Under the pieces are notes generated by a model. That model saw nothing but the letters and a program-made list of their open reading frames with translations. It was not told the DNA's origin and did not search any database. Below are positions 1 through 6,183 of a stretch of DNA of 10,810 nucleotides, in pieces (positions within the stretch are counted from its first letter, which is position 1; the number at the start of each line of letters is the position of its first letter). The DNA comes from an uncultured Alphaproteobacteria bacterium (GTDB taxonomy: Bacteria > Pseudomonadota > Alphaproteobacteria > Caulobacterales > Hyphomonadaceae), in assembly GCA_903831485.1 (NCBI GenBank), contig CAIKXW010000454.1, positions 1-10,810 of the forward strand, written 5' to 3'. The position numbers and the translations under genes are program-made.

Positions 1-64
1 GGGTCAGAATTTAACCCTAGCCGGTTGCGGTCCTCGGACCCGTACTCCGCCAGACCGGCCTATG

Positions 65-72
65 GGGAGAGT
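65..72 (+). promoter_or_regulatory. Ribosome binding site deciding the start at 77
   Basis: GGGGAGAG lies about 5 bases before the ATG at 77. The alternative in-frame ATG at 62 overlaps this site's 5' side and has no purine-rich stretch before it. Confidence 0.6.
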
Positions 73-76
73 TGGG

Positions 77-496
77 ATGCCTAGATCACACGATCGGGTT
101 CGGGCGCTTCTGATAGCTTCGGGAGAGGCCGTACGCGCTGCATTCAAGGCCGCCGAATCCAAACACATCGAGGCCGTCCTGCATCCGCTGCGCCAACCAA
201 CGGACCTGGCGGAAACGGCGTCTGGCTTCGACGTGGTTCTGATCGACGTGGATAACGCGACGGATTTGCAGCTAGTGCGCGAGGTGTCCGCACTTCCGGA
301 CGCTCCTGCCGTCATCGCCATTGCGAGCCGGGGTTTTTCAGGAAAGCCCCTGGAGTATGTGCTGGTGATGGCGGAAGTCCGCGGCGCGTCTGCGACGTTG
401 GCCGGCGCAGTCGACACAGTCGAGTTAAGGCACGCCATCCAGGCGGCCGCGTCGCGACGGCAGTCCTCAGCCGGGCCGGCGCGCAGAATCGCCTGA
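77..496 (+). CDS. Degenerate response-regulator receiver-like protein
   Basis: This small protein (139 aa) resembles a lone CheY-type receiver domain with no output domain. The pattern seen is a hydrophobic first strand (RVRALLIAS), then VVLIDVD placing Asp57 where a receiver is phosphorylated, a later AVIAIAS strand, and a GAS-containing stretch leading into a last helix. Two hallmarks are missing: the acidic pair after strand 1 (Ser/Gly instead) and the conserved Lys-Pro (here LAGAVD). Phosphorylation by a standard two-component mechanism is therefore doubtful. The start at 77 is chosen because GGGGAGAG lies about 6 bases upstream; an in-frame ATG at 62 has no such site. It is convergent with grxD, and the two stop codons abut in TGATCA. 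No partner kinase is visible. The fold assignment is by pattern only. Confidence 0.6.
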   Translation: MPRSHDRVRALLIASGEAVRAAFKAAESKHIEAVLHPLRQPTDLAETASGFDVVLIDVDNATDLQLVREVSALPDAPAVIAIASRGFSGKPLEYVLVMAEVRGASATLAGAVDTVELRHAIQAAASRRQSSAGPARRIA

Positions 497-826
497 TCAG
501 GCCGCCTGCAGCAGGCCCTTTTCCTCGAGCAGCTGTTTCAGCTCGCCTGACTGGAACATCTCCTTGGTGATGTCGCAGCCGCCGAGGAACTCGCCCTTCA
601 CATAGAGCTGGGGAATGGTCGGCCAGTTGGAGAAGTCCTTGATGCCCTGGCGCAGGTCGGCATCCTCCAGGATGTTGGCGGTCTCGTAGCGGACGCCGAG
701 GTGATCCAGGATCGAGATCACGGTCGCCGAGAAGCCGCACTGCGGGAAGGTCGGCGTCCCCTTCATGAAGAGAAACACCGGGCTGGCGTCGATCAGGCCC
801 TGGATGCGTGCGTTGACGTCGCTCAT
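497..826 (-). CDS. grxD: Monothiol glutaredoxin, Grx4/GrxD family
   Basis: CGFS-type glutaredoxins bind a glutathione-ligated [2Fe-2S] cluster as homodimers or as heterodimers with BolA, and work in cytosolic iron-sulfur cluster transfer and iron sensing. The 109-aa length is typical of single-domain Grx4. The features seen are Lys22, the CGFS active site with Cys30, the WPTIPQ segment with its cis-Pro (about residues 68-73), and the GGCDI motif (about 82-86) that closes the glutathione pocket. It is the last gene of the minus-strand block, 48 bases after the aldo/keto reductase. The nearby bolA is its expected partner. The site before the ATG is weak (GGGG about 8 bases upstream), so coupling or readthrough from upstream genes may matter. 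Family assignment is very secure. Confidence 0.97.
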   Translation of the reverse strand: MSDVNARIQGLIDASPVFLFMKGTPTFPQCGFSATVISILDHLGVRYETANILEDADLRQGIKDFSNWPTIPQLYVKGEFLGGCDITKEMFQSGELKQLLEEKGLLQAA

Positions 827-874
827 GGCGAAAACCCCGGAAAGCTGGCTGTACAGGCTTCAGCTAAGGCCGGA

Positions 875-1720
875 TCAGCCGCTAATCAAGCCGCCGCCGC
901 CGCAGTTGTTCACAGCCCAGGCATTCTCTTCCAGGTGCGTGATCTTGCTCGTCGTCGTGATGACGCGGTGCGCGCCGCCCTCTTTGAGGGCCCAGCAGAG
1001 CGACTCCCCGTGTGTCATGGGCGTCGCGGCCCGGTCAGGGCTCCAGCCCATCACCGCGCGGGCCAGCCGCCAGGTCGTCCCCGCGCTGACCGGCAGGGGA
1101 AAGCGCGGATTGGCCGTCGTCATGACCTCGATGCCGACCAGCTCCCCGGCTGCCCGCAGGCGGTACAGCCGTTCCTTGGCGGCGCTTTTCAGCCCCGCAT
1201 GGACCGGCGCCATGAAATGCGTGAACTCGCCCGTGCGCATTGCCGCTTCCAGCTCAGCCCCGCGTCCGCAGACGCCGACCGAGACCACGCGCCCTTCGCG
1301 CCGCAGGTCGGCCAGCATACGCAGCAACTTGTCGGTCAGCTCGTTCTCCGCCGGTCCGTGCAGGTAGAGACAATCGATCCGCGCCCGCCGCAGTCGCTTC
1401 AGCGACCCGTCGACCGAGCGTCGCACCGCGTCCGGCGTGAAATCCCGGTCTCGGCGCTTGATGCCAGACGCCTGAAGGCCAACCTTGGTCGTCACGATCG
1501 GATCGTAGGGCGGCAACCGCGCCAGAGCCTCTCCCAGCCGCCGCTCCGCTTCCCCTGCGCCATAGGATGGACCCGTGTCGAACATTCGGATGCCGAGCGC
1601 ATAGGCGTGCATGATCATCTGCACGGTCGCCTCGGGCCGGATCAGCGCAGTTCCATGCGGCCCGCTCACCCCGAAGCCGAGGCGACGCGCTCCATGCGGA
1701 ATGCCAGACCCGTGCGCCAC
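875..1720 (-). CDS. Aldo/keto reductase
   Basis: This is an NAD(P)H-dependent oxidoreductase of the aldo/keto reductase superfamily (281 aa), predicted to be a cytosolic TIM barrel; the substrate is unknown. The catalytic tetrad is complete by motif: Asp48 and Tyr53 in FDTGPSYG, Lys79 in VTTKVG and His121 in LYLHG. The N-terminal part (LGFGVSG) and the GxGxAExxLGEAL stretch fit the family. It is shorter than many members (about 310-340 aa), and it ends in an unusual Gly-rich tail (NNCGGGG). The start is GTG at 1720: the bolA stop lies in the same frame five codons upstream, so no earlier start is possible, and GGAA sits about 5 bases before the GTG. It lies 12 bases after bolA and 48 before grxD, so it is probably cotranscribed with this iron-sulfur pair. 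A link to their function is inference. Confidence 0.9.
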   Translation of the reverse strand: MAHGSGIPHGARRLGFGVSGPHGTALIRPEATVQMIMHAYALGIRMFDTGPSYGAGEAERRLGEALARLPPYDPIVTTKVGLQASGIKRRDRDFTPDAVRRSVDGSLKRLRRARIDCLYLHGPAENELTDKLLRMLADLRREGRVVSVGVCGRGAELEAAMRTGEFTHFMAPVHAGLKSAAKERLYRLRAAGELVGIEVMTTANPRFPLPVSAGTTWRLARAVMGWSPDRAATPMTHGESLCWALKEGGAHRVITTTSKITHLEENAWAVNNCGGGGLISG

Positions 1721-1732
1721 GCTGGTTCCAGT

Positions 1733-1966
1733 TCAGCCGGGTGCGCGCGTCTGCAGGGCGAGGGCGTGAAGCTGCCCGCCCATGCGGCCCTTCAGGGCCG
1801 CGTAGACCATCTGGTGCTGGGCTACCCGGGACTTGCCGCGGAACTGTTCGGAGACGATCTCCGCGCTCCAGTGATCATTGTCTCCGGCGAGGTCCTTGAG
1901 CGTGATCTGCGCGTCCGGGAACGCGTCCCGCAGATAGGCTTCGAGCGCAGTCCGCTCCATCGCCAT
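1733..1966 (-). CDS. bolA: BolA/IbaG family protein
   Basis: BolA proteins have a small class II KH-like fold and form [2Fe-2S]-bridged heterodimers with CGFS glutaredoxins. This one is 77 aa, the usual length of the short IbaG/BolA2-like group. The family core is clear: the DLAGDNDHW loop (about residues 24-32), the FRGKSRVAQHQMVYAAL helix region, and the conserved His in LHALAL near the C-terminus. The loop carries His rather than Cys, which suggests the BolA_H type, although I cannot fix the subgroup. ATG at 1966 has AAGGA about 8 bases upstream; a second ATG two codons later is possible. It follows a 210-base gap after purL, so it may have its own promoter, and it precedes the reductase and grxD. 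The family is certain; the exact orthologue name is less so. Confidence 0.93.
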   Translation of the reverse strand: MAMERTALEAYLRDAFPDAQITLKDLAGDNDHWSAEIVSEQFRGKSRVAQHQMVYAALKGRMGGQLHALALQTRAPG

Positions 1967-2030
1967 GATCGACGTCCTTCCCTCAATCGCCAGCCTTCCG
2001 GCGTGCCGGCAGCCAGAACTTGTCCCGCGC

Positions 2031-2136
2031 TGGTTCTAGAGAGATGGTGCGCCGACACAATAGTGACAAACAGCATCAGCGAGGCCGCTTGGGCGCCGTG
2101 GGAGCAGGGCAACACCGGCCAGAGATTTTAGAACCA
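2031..2136. repeat. Inverted repeat in the purL-bolA gap
   Basis: TGGTTCTA (2031-2038) and TAGAACCA (2129-2136) form a perfect 8-base inverted repeat about 90 bases apart, with further imperfect pairing inward (GAGAGAT against ATCTCT-like bases). It lies in the 210-base gap (1967-2176) upstream of bolA. It could be a regulatory site or the ends of a small degenerate element; chance is also possible at this length. I see no gene or clear terminator in this gap. Confidence 0.3.
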
Positions 2137-2176
2137 TTCCGAACGCGCGTGATTGCAGCTGCCTCCGCGCGAAGGA

Positions 2177-4450
2177 TCAGCCCGCGCCCTTCATGTAGTT
2201 AGGCAGCCAGCCCTCGTGCGCGGCGCGGAGGGTGGAGAGGGGGATAGACACATCCGTACCATCCTCAACGCCGTCGTCGAACTTGATTGTTACTGCGTCT
2301 CCCCCGAACGCGCCTTGCCAATGGACTGTGCCTTCTGCGGGCTGAAGGTCGTTTGCAATCCGGTCGGCGTGCTTGGGATCGACCGCGAGCAAATACCGCG
2401 CCTGCGTTTCGCCGAACCGCAGCGCGACACTAGTTGCGCCCTGCCGTGTCGGCGGATCGATCGTGACGCCGACGCCGCCCGCCATCGCCATCTCCGCTGC
2501 GGCACAGACAACGCCGCCGTCGGACACGTCATGCACCGCGTGCACCAGCCCCTCGCGAACCAGGTGCCGCACAAACGCTGCGTTACGCTTCTCGAGTTCA
2601 AGATCGACCGGCGGCGCTGCTCCCGCGGCTTGGCCATCAAGGCCCAGGACCACCCGTGCATAGAGCGAGGCGCCGAGGTTGCCGGTGGCGTCCATCTCTG
2701 GTCCACGCACCAGAAGGAGCGCATCCCCCGGCTGCGCTCCCTTCAACGTCGCAACATGATCGAGATTCTCGATCAACCCGATCCCGCCCACCACCGGCGT
2801 CGGCGGAATCCCGACGCCATCCGTCTCGTTGTAGAGCGACACGTTCCCGCTCACGACCGGGAACTCCAGAACGCGGCACGCTTCCGCCATGCCCTCGATC
2901 GCCTTCACGATCACGCCCATCGTGTCGGGCTTTTCGGGGTTGCCGAAATTGAGGTTGTCGGTGATCGCGATCGGCGTCGCGCCAACCGCGCTCAGATTGC
3001 GATACGCCTCCGCCACCGCCTGCTTGCCGCCCTCATAGGGATCGGCCGCCACATAGTGCGGGTTGCAGTCCGAGCAGATCGCGAGGCCCTTGTTTGTGCC
3101 GTGAATGCGCACGATGGCCGCATCCCCGCCCGACTGCGAGCTATCAATCGTATCGCCCATCACATGGCGATCATACTGCTCCCAGATCCAGCGCTTGCTC
3201 GCCATGTCCGGCGACGACATCAGCTTCAGCAGAACCTCGCCATAGTCCGCAGGCTCGGGATACTTCGAGATATCGAGCGCCGGCGCAGGCTTGGGCGGAT
3301 TCCACGGCCGGTCATAGTTCGGCGCGTCCTGTGACAGCGGCGGCACCGGAATATCGCACACCACCTGGCCCTGCTGCTTCAGCACCAGCCGGCCCGTATT
3401 CGTCGTGTAGCCGATCACTTCCGCATCGAGATCCCACTTGTCGAAGATCTTCTTCGCGTCTGCCTCCTTGCCCGGCTTCAGCACCATGAGCATCCGCTCT
3501 TGGCTTTCCGACAGCATGATCTCGTAAGCCGTCATGCCCGTCTCGCGCTGGGGCACCTTGTCCATGTCCATCTCGACACCGACGCCGCCCTTGTCCGCGA
3601 TCTCCACAGACGATGATGTAAGCCCAGCCGCCCCCATGTCCTGAATGGATTGAATCCAGTCCGTCGCCATCAGCTCGAGGCATGCTTCAATGAGAAGCTT
3701 CTCGGTGAACGGATCGCCCACCTGCACGGTCGGCCGCTTCTCCTCGTCGCCCTCGGAGAATTCCGCAGACGCCATCGTCGCGCCATGGATGCCGTCGCGC
3801 CCGGTCTTCGACCCCACATAGAAGATCGCATTCCCCGGCTCGGCGCCGCGCGAGTAGAAGATCTTGTCCGTGTCCGCGAGGCCCACCGCCATCGCGTTGA
3901 CGAGGATGTTGCCGTTGTATCCCTTATGGAACTGCGTCTCGCCCGCCACCGTCGGCACGCCCACACAGTTTCCGTATCCGCCAATGCCGCCAACCACACC
4001 GGCGACCAGCGAGCGCGTCTTCGGATGCGAGGGATCGCCAAAGCGCAACGCATTCACCAGCGCGATCGGCCGCGCCCCCATCGTGAACACATCGCGCAGG
4101 ATGCCGCCCACGCCGGTTGCCGCGCCCTGATAGGGCTCGATGTAGGAGGGGTGATTGTGCGACTCCATCTTGAAGATGCACGCCTGCCCGTCGCCGATGT
4201 CGACGACGCCCGCATTCTCGCCCGGCCCCTGGATCACGCGCGGACCCTTGGTTGGAAACTTGCCCAGATGGCGCCGCGTGGATTTGTAGGAGCAATGCTC
4301 CGACCACATCACCGAGAAGATGCCGAGTTCCACCTTGTTCGGCGCGCGCCCCAGCCGGTCGAGCAGGATGGCGTACTCATCCGCCTTGATGCCTTGGGCG
4401 GCCGCATCGGCTGCGGTCTGGTCCTTGAGGAGCGGGGAAAGGTCGATCAT
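2177..4450 (-). CDS. purL: Phosphoribosylformylglycinamidine synthase subunit PurL
   Basis: PurL catalyses the fourth step of de novo purine synthesis, using ATP and ammonia to convert FGAR to FGAM. At 757 aa this is the small form, which needs PurS and PurQ to deliver ammonia from glutamine; neither is in the window. The features seen are MWSEHCSYK with the catalytic His52, the nucleotide-binding GPGENAG and ESHNHPS segments (about 75-102), [11 protein letters not shown], the [13 protein letters not shown] motif in the middle, and a second AIRS-like half with NFGNPEKP and [13 protein letters not shown] at 4450 is chosen over the GTG at 4453 because GAGGA lies 5 bases before it. That site overlaps the upstream gene's TGA, which implies translational coupling. 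It is full length, with no damage visible. Confidence 0.98.
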   Translation of the reverse strand: MIDLSPLLKDQTAADAAAQGIKADEYAILLDRLGRAPNKVELGIFSVMWSEHCSYKSTRRHLGKFPTKGPRVIQGPGENAGVVDIGDGQACIFKMESHNHPSYIEPYQGAATGVGGILRDVFTMGARPIALVNALRFGDPSHPKTRSLVAGVVGGIGGYGNCVGVPTVAGETQFHKGYNGNILVNAMAVGLADTDKIFYSRGAEPGNAIFYVGSKTGRDGIHGATMASAEFSEGDEEKRPTVQVGDPFTEKLLIEACLELMATDWIQSIQDMGAAGLTSSSVEIADKGGVGVEMDMDKVPQRETGMTAYEIMLSESQERMLMVLKPGKEADAKKIFDKWDLDAEVIGYTTNTGRLVLKQQGQVVCDIPVPPLSQDAPNYDRPWNPPKPAPALDISKYPEPADYGEVLLKLMSSPDMASKRWIWEQYDRHVMGDTIDSSQSGGDAAIVRIHGTNKGLAICSDCNPHYVAADPYEGGKQAVAEAYRNLSAVGATPIAITDNLNFGNPEKPDTMGVIVKAIEGMAEACRVLEFPVVSGNVSLYNETDGVGIPPTPVVGGIGLIENLDHVATLKGAQPGDALLLVRGPEMDATGNLGASLYARVVLGLDGQAAGAAPPVDLELEKRNAAFVRHLVREGLVHAVHDVSDGGVVCAAAEMAMAGGVGVTIDPPTRQGATSVALRFGETQARYLLAVDPKHADRIANDLQPAEGTVHWQGAFGGDAVTIKFDDGVEDGTDVSIPLSTLRAAHEGWLPNYMKGAG

Positions 4451-4455
4451 CACTA

Positions 4456-4460
4456 TCCTC
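4456..4460 (-). promoter_or_regulatory. purL ribosome binding site overlapping the upstream stop codon
   Basis: On the minus strand GAGGA, TAGTG, ATG run together. The GA of GAGGA belongs to the TGA stop (4461-4459) of the upstream 116-aa gene. Ribosomes that terminate there are placed to restart on purL. This spacing favours ATG 4450 over GTG 4453. Confidence 0.6.
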
Positions 4461-4809
4461 AGTTCGCCAGCACAACGCCGTCGCAGGTCTTCGCGAGCAA
4501 TTCCAGAACGGCCATCATCAGGTCGACGCCATCCTGCGGCGCGCCTGCGGGCTCCAGCGTAACGTTGACCGTCACGCCAAACTCTGCCGGATCACGTTCG
4601 TCCCCTGCGGCGGCAAGCTCCTCGGCCAGCGCTTCCTGCAGGTCCTCATCGAGGTCGGCCTCGACCATCACATTGATCAGCCAGCCCCGCCCGGAGAAGG
4701 TGTGGATCGGCGTCCCTTTGTAATCCGCACGCCTCCATTCGCCCGCCCGCGGCAGGTCTCCCGGCAGCCTCGGCGCCCGGCGACAGGCGACTCTCTGGTC
4801 GATGCTCAT
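4459..4809 (-). CDS. Unrecognised 116-aa protein coupled to purL
   Basis: I do not recognise this family. The first 25 residues are Arg/Pro-rich and may be disordered or lie before the true start. From about residue 26 (WRRADYKG) the chain looks folded: alternating strands ([29 protein letters not shown]) and two helices, one of them very acidic and Ala-rich ([17 protein letters not shown]). That is an alpha/beta arrangement, perhaps ferredoxin-like. No signal peptide, membrane segment or Cys/His metal motif is seen. It is not PurS: the length, N-terminus and motifs differ. The ATG at 4809 has GAGAG about 8 bases upstream. It ends 8 bases before the purL ATG, with its stop inside the purL ribosome binding site, so the two genes are very likely cotranscribed. 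A role in purine synthesis is suggested only by position. Confidence 0.7.
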   Translation of the reverse strand: MSIDQRVACRRAPRLPGDLPRAGEWRRADYKGTPIHTFSGRGWLINVMVEADLDEDLQEALAEELAAAGDERDPAEFGVTVNVTLEPAGAPQDGVDLMMAVLELLAKTCDGVVLAN

Positions 4810-4887
4810 CGATCGGCTCTCGTTCAGGCTCCGCTACCCGCATAGTTCGGGTCATTTACGCGAGCGGCGTGATTCTGCAATGTGGCG

Positions 4888-4902
4888 CGGCCAACTTGGC
4901 CG
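4888..4902. promoter_or_regulatory. Perfect palindrome in the divergent promoter region
   Basis: CGGCCAA, C, TTGGCCG forms a perfect inverted repeat with 7-base arms and a one-base centre. It lies in the 136-base region between the minus-strand purL-linked gene (start 4809) and the macro-domain gene (start 4946). Two weaker repeats lie nearby: ACCCG/CGGGT (4836-4840 and 4848-4852) and CGGGC/GCCCG (4916-4920 and 4930-4934). The position and symmetry suit a dimeric repressor or activator, but no cognate regulator is visible. Confidence 0.4.
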
Positions 4903-4945
4903 GAAACGTTGTTTTCGGGCCCGTTATTCGCCCGTCGGATGGACA

Positions 4946-5461
4946 ATGCCGCGCATCACCGCAGAACACGGCGACATCACCCACGCAAACGTCGACATCA
5001 TCGTCAACGCCGCGAATTCATCGCTTCTGGGCGGCGGCGGCGTTGATGGCGCGATCCATCGCGCGGCGGGTCCCGGTCTTCTTGCCGAATGCCGCAAGAT
5101 CGGCGGCTGTCCCACGGGCGCGGCGCGCATCACCGGCGCCTACAATCTCCCACACCTCCATGTCATCCACACCGTCGGCCCCGTCTGGCGCGGTGGCGGC
5201 GCGGGCGAGGCCGCGCTGCTGGCCACCTGCTATCGCAACTCACTCCATCTCGCCCGCGATCACGCTGCGCGCTCCATCGCCTTTCCCGCCATCTCGACAG
5301 GCGTCTATGGCTATCCGAAGGAGGCGGCTGCAGAGATCGCAGTCGCCACAGTCCGCGAATTCCTTGAGCCGCAAACCGAAAGCATCGACGTCCTCTTCTG
5401 CTGCTTCGATCGCGCAACGCTTGCGATCTATCGCGAGATGTTAGCCGCGCCAGAGGCATGA
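4946..5461 (+). CDS. Macro-domain protein (O-acetyl-ADP-ribose deacetylase type)
   Basis: This is a stand-alone macro domain (171 aa) of the MacroD/YmdB class. Members bind ADP-ribose and hydrolyse O-acetyl-ADP-ribose or remove mono-ADP-ribose from proteins or nucleic acids. The class motifs occur in order: GDIT (residues 9-12), DIIVNAANSSLLGGGGVDGAIH (17-38) with the substrate-binding Asn and the Gly-rich loop, AGPGLLAEC, GCPTG, HVIHTVGPVW (about 73-82) and the phosphate loop AISTGVYGYP (about 115-124). The frame is open upstream to 4802, but homology starts at MPRITAEHGDIT, so ATG 4946 is chosen; GGA 7-9 bases upstream is a modest ribosome site. It is transcribed divergently from the purL block. 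The next gene lies 138 bases downstream. The class is certain; the true substrate in this cell is unknown. Confidence 0.94.
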   Translation: MPRITAEHGDITHANVDIIVNAANSSLLGGGGVDGAIHRAAGPGLLAECRKIGGCPTGAARITGAYNLPHLHVIHTVGPVWRGGGAGEAALLATCYRNSLHLARDHAARSIAFPAISTGVYGYPKEAAAEIAVATVREFLEPQTESIDVLFCCFDRATLAIYREMLAAPEA

Positions 5462-5464
5462 GTT

Positions 5465-5551
5465 TGGGGGAAAACTGTTGTCCGTGCTTGGGGGAAACTG
5501 AACGACGAACTCCAACCCCATCAACAACCTCTGCCAGGAATCTGGGGGAAA
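5465..5551 (+). repeat. Three direct copies of TGGGGGAAA
   Basis: TGGGGGAAA occurs exactly at 5465-5473, 5489-5497 and 5543-5551, each followed by A or C, in the gap between the macro-domain gene and the 5600 gene. A partial relative (GGGGGTATTT) begins at 5570. The start-to-start spacings are 24 and 54 bases, so the copies do not fall on one regular tandem period. Three exact 9-mers in 87 bases are unlikely by chance, even in GC-rich DNA. They could be protein binding sites or remnants of a degraded element. Confidence 0.45.
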
Positions 5552-5579
5552 CATTGGCGCCAAATCGGCGGGGGTATTT

Positions 5580-5599
5580 GCGGCCGTATAATCGGCCGC
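5580..5599 (+). promoter_or_regulatory. Palindrome with TATAAT loop abutting the 5600 start codon
   Basis: GCGGCCG (5580-5586), TATAAT (5587-5592) and CGGCCGC (5593-5599) form a perfect inverted repeat whose centre is a consensus -10 hexamer. The ATG follows directly at 5600, so a transcript begun 7-8 bases after the -10 would be leaderless. No good -35 is seen at the normal spacing, but TTGGCGCCAA, a perfect 10-base palindrome, sits at 5554-5563. The layout suits a promoter whose -10 is covered by a dimeric regulator, or one that needs an activator. Confidence 0.5.
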
Positions 5600-6136
5600 A
5601 TGACCGTCGCGCAAAACCCCGACGCATATGCCCAAGGTGAGGCCCCAAGCTGGGCCCGGCCTCTCCATGCATTTGTCGCGTGGCTCGTCGCGATGCTCGA
5701 CGACATCACCCGCTTCAAGCGCATCCGCCACACACACCGCTTCAGGCAAGACTGGCGCGACAATTGGGATGGCTTGCGCGAATCCGAATGGCATCGCGAC
5801 CAGCTGATCGCGCCCGCGGGCTATGGCGGTCCATGCCGCGGTACGCCGTTCGACATGAACCGCCGCTTCCTTTCGCTCGCACACTGGGCCGCTGATCCTG
5901 AAGCAATCATCCGCGCGCGGTTCAGGCGCGTTTCAAGCAATACCGCTGCAGCCCATGGTTCGACAGGCGCGCTTCGCGCTGTTCACCATGAGGCAGCAAG
6001 CGTTGTTGCGTTGAAGAACGACGATAGCAGAGTAGCCCTCATGGTGAGCAGCGACCGTAGGGAGCGCCCGTCGAACCACGAGGGCGGGCTCACCAATGCT
6101 CGCGGGCCGCCTTGTTTCGCAAACTACAAGCCGTGA
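5600..6136 (+). CDS. Unrecognised Trp-rich protein with repeat-derived C-terminus
   Basis: I do not recognise this 178-aa product. Residues 1-115 look like a real protein: five Trp residues, an amphipathic or hydrophobic helix (HAFVAWLVAMLDD, about 23-35), a basic stretch (RFKRIRHTHRFRQDWRDNW) and a Gly/Pro loop (APAGYGGPCRG). There is no signal peptide. Residues from about 118 to 161 are encoded by a REP/MITE-like inverted repeat (5952-6084) and are unlikely to be an original part of the protein. Insertion may have replaced the native C-terminus. The ATG at 5600 has no ribosome binding site but directly follows a TATAAT promoter box, which suggests leaderless translation. It lies 138 bases after the macro-domain gene on the same strand; a functional link is only possible. 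It is convergent with the pseudouridine synthase gene. The antisense frame is judged a shadow. Confidence 0.55.
   Translation: MTVAQNPDAYAQGEAPSWARPLHAFVAWLVAMLDDITRFKRIRHTHRFRQDWRDNWDGLRESEWHRDQLIAPAGYGGPCRGTPFDMNRRFLSLAHWAADPEAIIRARFRRVSSNTAAAHGSTGALRAVHHEAASVVALKNDDSRVALMVSSDRRERPSNHEGGLTNARGPPCFANYKP
5952..6084. repeat. REP/MITE-like inverted repeat element
   Basis: The left arm (5952-5993) and right arm (6036-6084) are imperfect inverted copies. Both contain TGGTTCGAC near the outer end and TCACCATGAGG at the inner end, with GC-rich inner bases that differ between arms. A 42-base AT-richer spacer separates them. The left arm also holds its own small hairpin (GCGCG/CGCGC around 5968-5979). 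TTCGAC with TCACCATGAGG resembles a class of dispersed extragenic palindromes I know from alphaproteobacterial genomes, named here from memory. It carries no transposase gene. The element lies inside the 3' part of the 5600 reading frame. Confidence 0.7.
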
Positions 6137-6138
6137 AA

Positions 6139-6161
6139 CCTCAGCGCGCCCGCGCGACTGA
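6139..6161. terminator. GC-rich hairpin between convergent genes
   Basis: CTCAGCGCGC (6139-6148) pairs with GCGCG, A, CTGAG (6151-6161), giving a strong stem with one bulge and a very short loop. It lies between the stop codons of the plus-strand 5600 gene and the minus-strand pseudouridine synthase gene. It could serve both directions as a termination or mRNA 3'-end stem. No T-run follows on either strand, so it is not a classic intrinsic terminator. Confidence 0.4.
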
Positions 6162-6183
6162 GAACGTTCCCGCGCGCCCGCTC

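Noticed and set aside
1..40. Short inverted repeats (GGGT/ACCC at 1-17, GGTCC/GGACC at 29-40), perhaps a repeat end or upstream terminator
   Set aside because: The arms are only 4-5 bases, the second has a 2-base loop, and the window edge hides the context.
1822..2115. Minus-strand frame with a hydrophobic start (MLFVTIVSA) across the purL-bolA gap
   Set aside because: It runs into bolA out of frame, and its second half is a shadow of bolA. No ribosome site or homology supports it.
701..4723. Long plus-strand open frames (701-2131, 2153-3334, 3650-4723)
   Set aside because: They lie antisense to purL, bolA, the reductase and grxD, and give Arg/His/Pro-rich low-complexity products typical of GC-rich shadow frames.
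4459..4809. Reading the purL-coupled gene as purS
   Set aside because: PurS is about 80 aa with a different N-terminal strand and motifs; nothing here matches.
4802..4945. 48-residue N-terminal extension of the macro-domain protein
   Set aside because: The extension is Arg-rich and without family similarity, it covers the divergent promoter region, and macro-domain homology starts right at ATG 4946.
5441..5884. Minus-strand 147-aa frame opposite the 5600 gene
   Set aside because: It has no recognisable motif, overlaps the macro-domain gene's 3' end, and its C-terminal FPP repeats are only the TGGGGGAAA DNA repeats read backwards.
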